NCBI RefSeq assembly: GCF_010868145.1
Contig: NZ_JAAGUY010000012.1
Coordinates: forward strand, 108,598-172,597
Origin: Nocardia cyriacigeorgica
GTDB taxonomy: Bacteria > Actinomycetota > Actinomycetes > Mycobacteriales > Mycobacteriaceae
Length of the DNA: 64,000 nucleotides
Direction of reading: 5' to 3'
In this document: positions 63,569 to 64,000 of the stretch, piece by piece
Position numbering within the stretch: the stretch's first letter is position 1
Layout: each line of letters opens with the position of its first letter
Notes under the pieces: generated by a model
Told to the model about the DNA's origin: nothing
What the model saw: only the letters and a program-made list of their open reading frames with translations
Database searches by the model: none
Translations under genes and position numbers: made by a program

Positions 63569-64000
63569 ATGAGGCGAAGTACCTCGCGTCGGTTGTCGCG
63601 TGTGGCGGTGGTGGCGAGTGCTGCGGTGTTGGCGCTGGGCCCGTTGGGTGGGCAGGCTGCGGCGGCGCCGACCGAGCAGGAGTTGGCCGACTACATTGCT
63701 GCGGGTCGTTCGGTGGCCGGGCCCGTCGCCGATTCGGGGTCGAGTTCAGGGTCGGCGTGTGATTCTGGCAGCGGTGCGGGCTCGGGCAACGGGTCAGGGG
63801 ATTGTTACGGCGGGTCCGGCAGCAGCTCGGGTTTCTCGGGTGGGTATGCCTCCGACACCATCGGGGTGGGTCCCGCGCAGACGTCGTGGTTGGCGGCGTT
63901 CGCTTATGGGTTGGCCAATGGTGATGCGGCCCCGCCCGGTGCCAATGATTGGAACTGCAAACCCACCCGAGAAACCCGAGCTGCTGCCGGACCCGCCGTA
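63569..64000 (+). CDS. Secreted lipase, N-terminal part (cut by window end)
   Basis: The ATG at 63569 follows a CAGGAAGG site. The 144 visible residues begin with a signal peptide (RRLSRVAVVASAAVLALG, cleavage near AAAAPTE). A Ser/Gly-rich, disordered linker with two cysteines (about 50-95) comes next, then the catalytic domain starts: PAQTSWLAAFAYGLANG and PGANDWNCKPTRE, the phrase that opens many Nocardia and Rhodococcus class-2 lipases, whose HG and GxSxG motifs would follow just beyond the edge. It should be secreted and act on triacylglycerol or esters. Codon use is more T-rich than that of its neighbours. Confidence 0.8.
   Translation, partial: MRRSTSRRLSRVAVVASAAVLALGPLGGQAAAAPTEQELADYIAAGRSVAGPVADSGSSSGSACDSGSGAGSGNGSGDCYGGSGSSSGFSGGYASDTIGVGPAQTSWLAAFAYGLANGDAAPPGANDWNCKPTRETRAAAGPAV

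Overview
The window looks like a chromosomal segment of a high-GC, mycolic-acid-bearing actinomycete, most likely Nocardia or a close relative. The evidence is gene content and order. An AceE gene followed by a PucR regulator lies opposite a lipoprotein, a DUF3052 protein and AhpE, as in the Rv2238c-Rv2242 neighbourhood of Mycobacterium tuberculosis. Further pointers are a full-length EphD, a WS/DGAT acyltransferase, a GT87 mannosyltransferase, a DUF3145 protein, an F420-type nitroreductase homologue, an NDMA-dependent alcohol dehydrogenase and several sites that fit the KstR consensus TNNAACNNGTTNNA. No rRNA, CRISPR array, insertion sequence or prophage was seen.

Layout. 0-6.2 kb: central metabolism and peroxide defence (PucR regulator, aceE, lipoprotein, DUF3052, ahpE), ending in tRNA-Val. 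6.2-7.1 kb: a decayed VapBC-like toxin-antitoxin pair directly behind the tRNA, then small ORFs. 7.2-20.6 kb: an XRE regulator, SRPBCC protein, DUF234-type ATPase, secreted hydrolase, stand-alone thioester reductase, GT87 glycosyltransferase, LuxR regulator with flavin monooxygenase, DUF3145 and two divergent class-C serine hydrolases. 20.6-30.7 kb: DUF1801, NDMA-type ADH with two KstR-like boxes, an APH-type phosphotransferase, a PabA-PabB fusion, a TerD-DUF2510-Zn ribbon-HNH fusion, TetR and a Tat-type DUF1254/1214 lipoprotein. 30.8-36.2 kb: two divergent paralogous small membrane proteins, a MerR-sliding-clamp fusion coupled to a helical-repeat protein, a secreted protein, an ECF42-type sigma factor coupled to its DGPF (YCII) partner, and DUF4383. 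36.3-41.8 kb: TetR/KAS III around a perfect operator palindrome, PepSY plus a two-component system whose kinase has a 21-residue acidic run in its sensor, and an acyl-ACP desaturase. 42.2-45.3 kb: a CAU-anticodon tRNA, a DUF385 protein, a quinone-oxidoreductase-like MDR, and two Cys/Gly-tailed membrane proteins divergent from an AWH-motif protein. 45.4-60.4 kb: a lipid/steroid block: EphD, ferredoxin reductase, di-iron hydrolase, WS/DGAT, alpha/beta hydrolase, ALDH, two DUF35 proteins, three thiolase-fold proteins, TetR and a FadD ligase. 60.6-64.0 kb: an unassigned membrane protein and small partner that share a GNIGG-type motif, a small membrane protein, and the start of a secreted lipase.

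How the genes may work together. KstR-like boxes lie in front of the ADH, the ALDH, the WS/DGAT/di-iron divergent pair and the acyl-CoA ligase. This suggests coordinated sterol or fatty-acid derepression of activation (FadD), oxidation (ADH, ALDH), C-C cleavage (DUF35 plus cysteine-less thiolase-fold aldolase candidates) and storage (WS/DGAT). The systems that look least described are the Cys/Gly-tail pair with its AWH partner, the MerR-clamp/helical-repeat operon, the TerD-HNH fusion and the GNIGG-tag pair. Start codons were chosen from ribosome-binding sites, overlaps and family fit. All functions are inferred from sequence alone.
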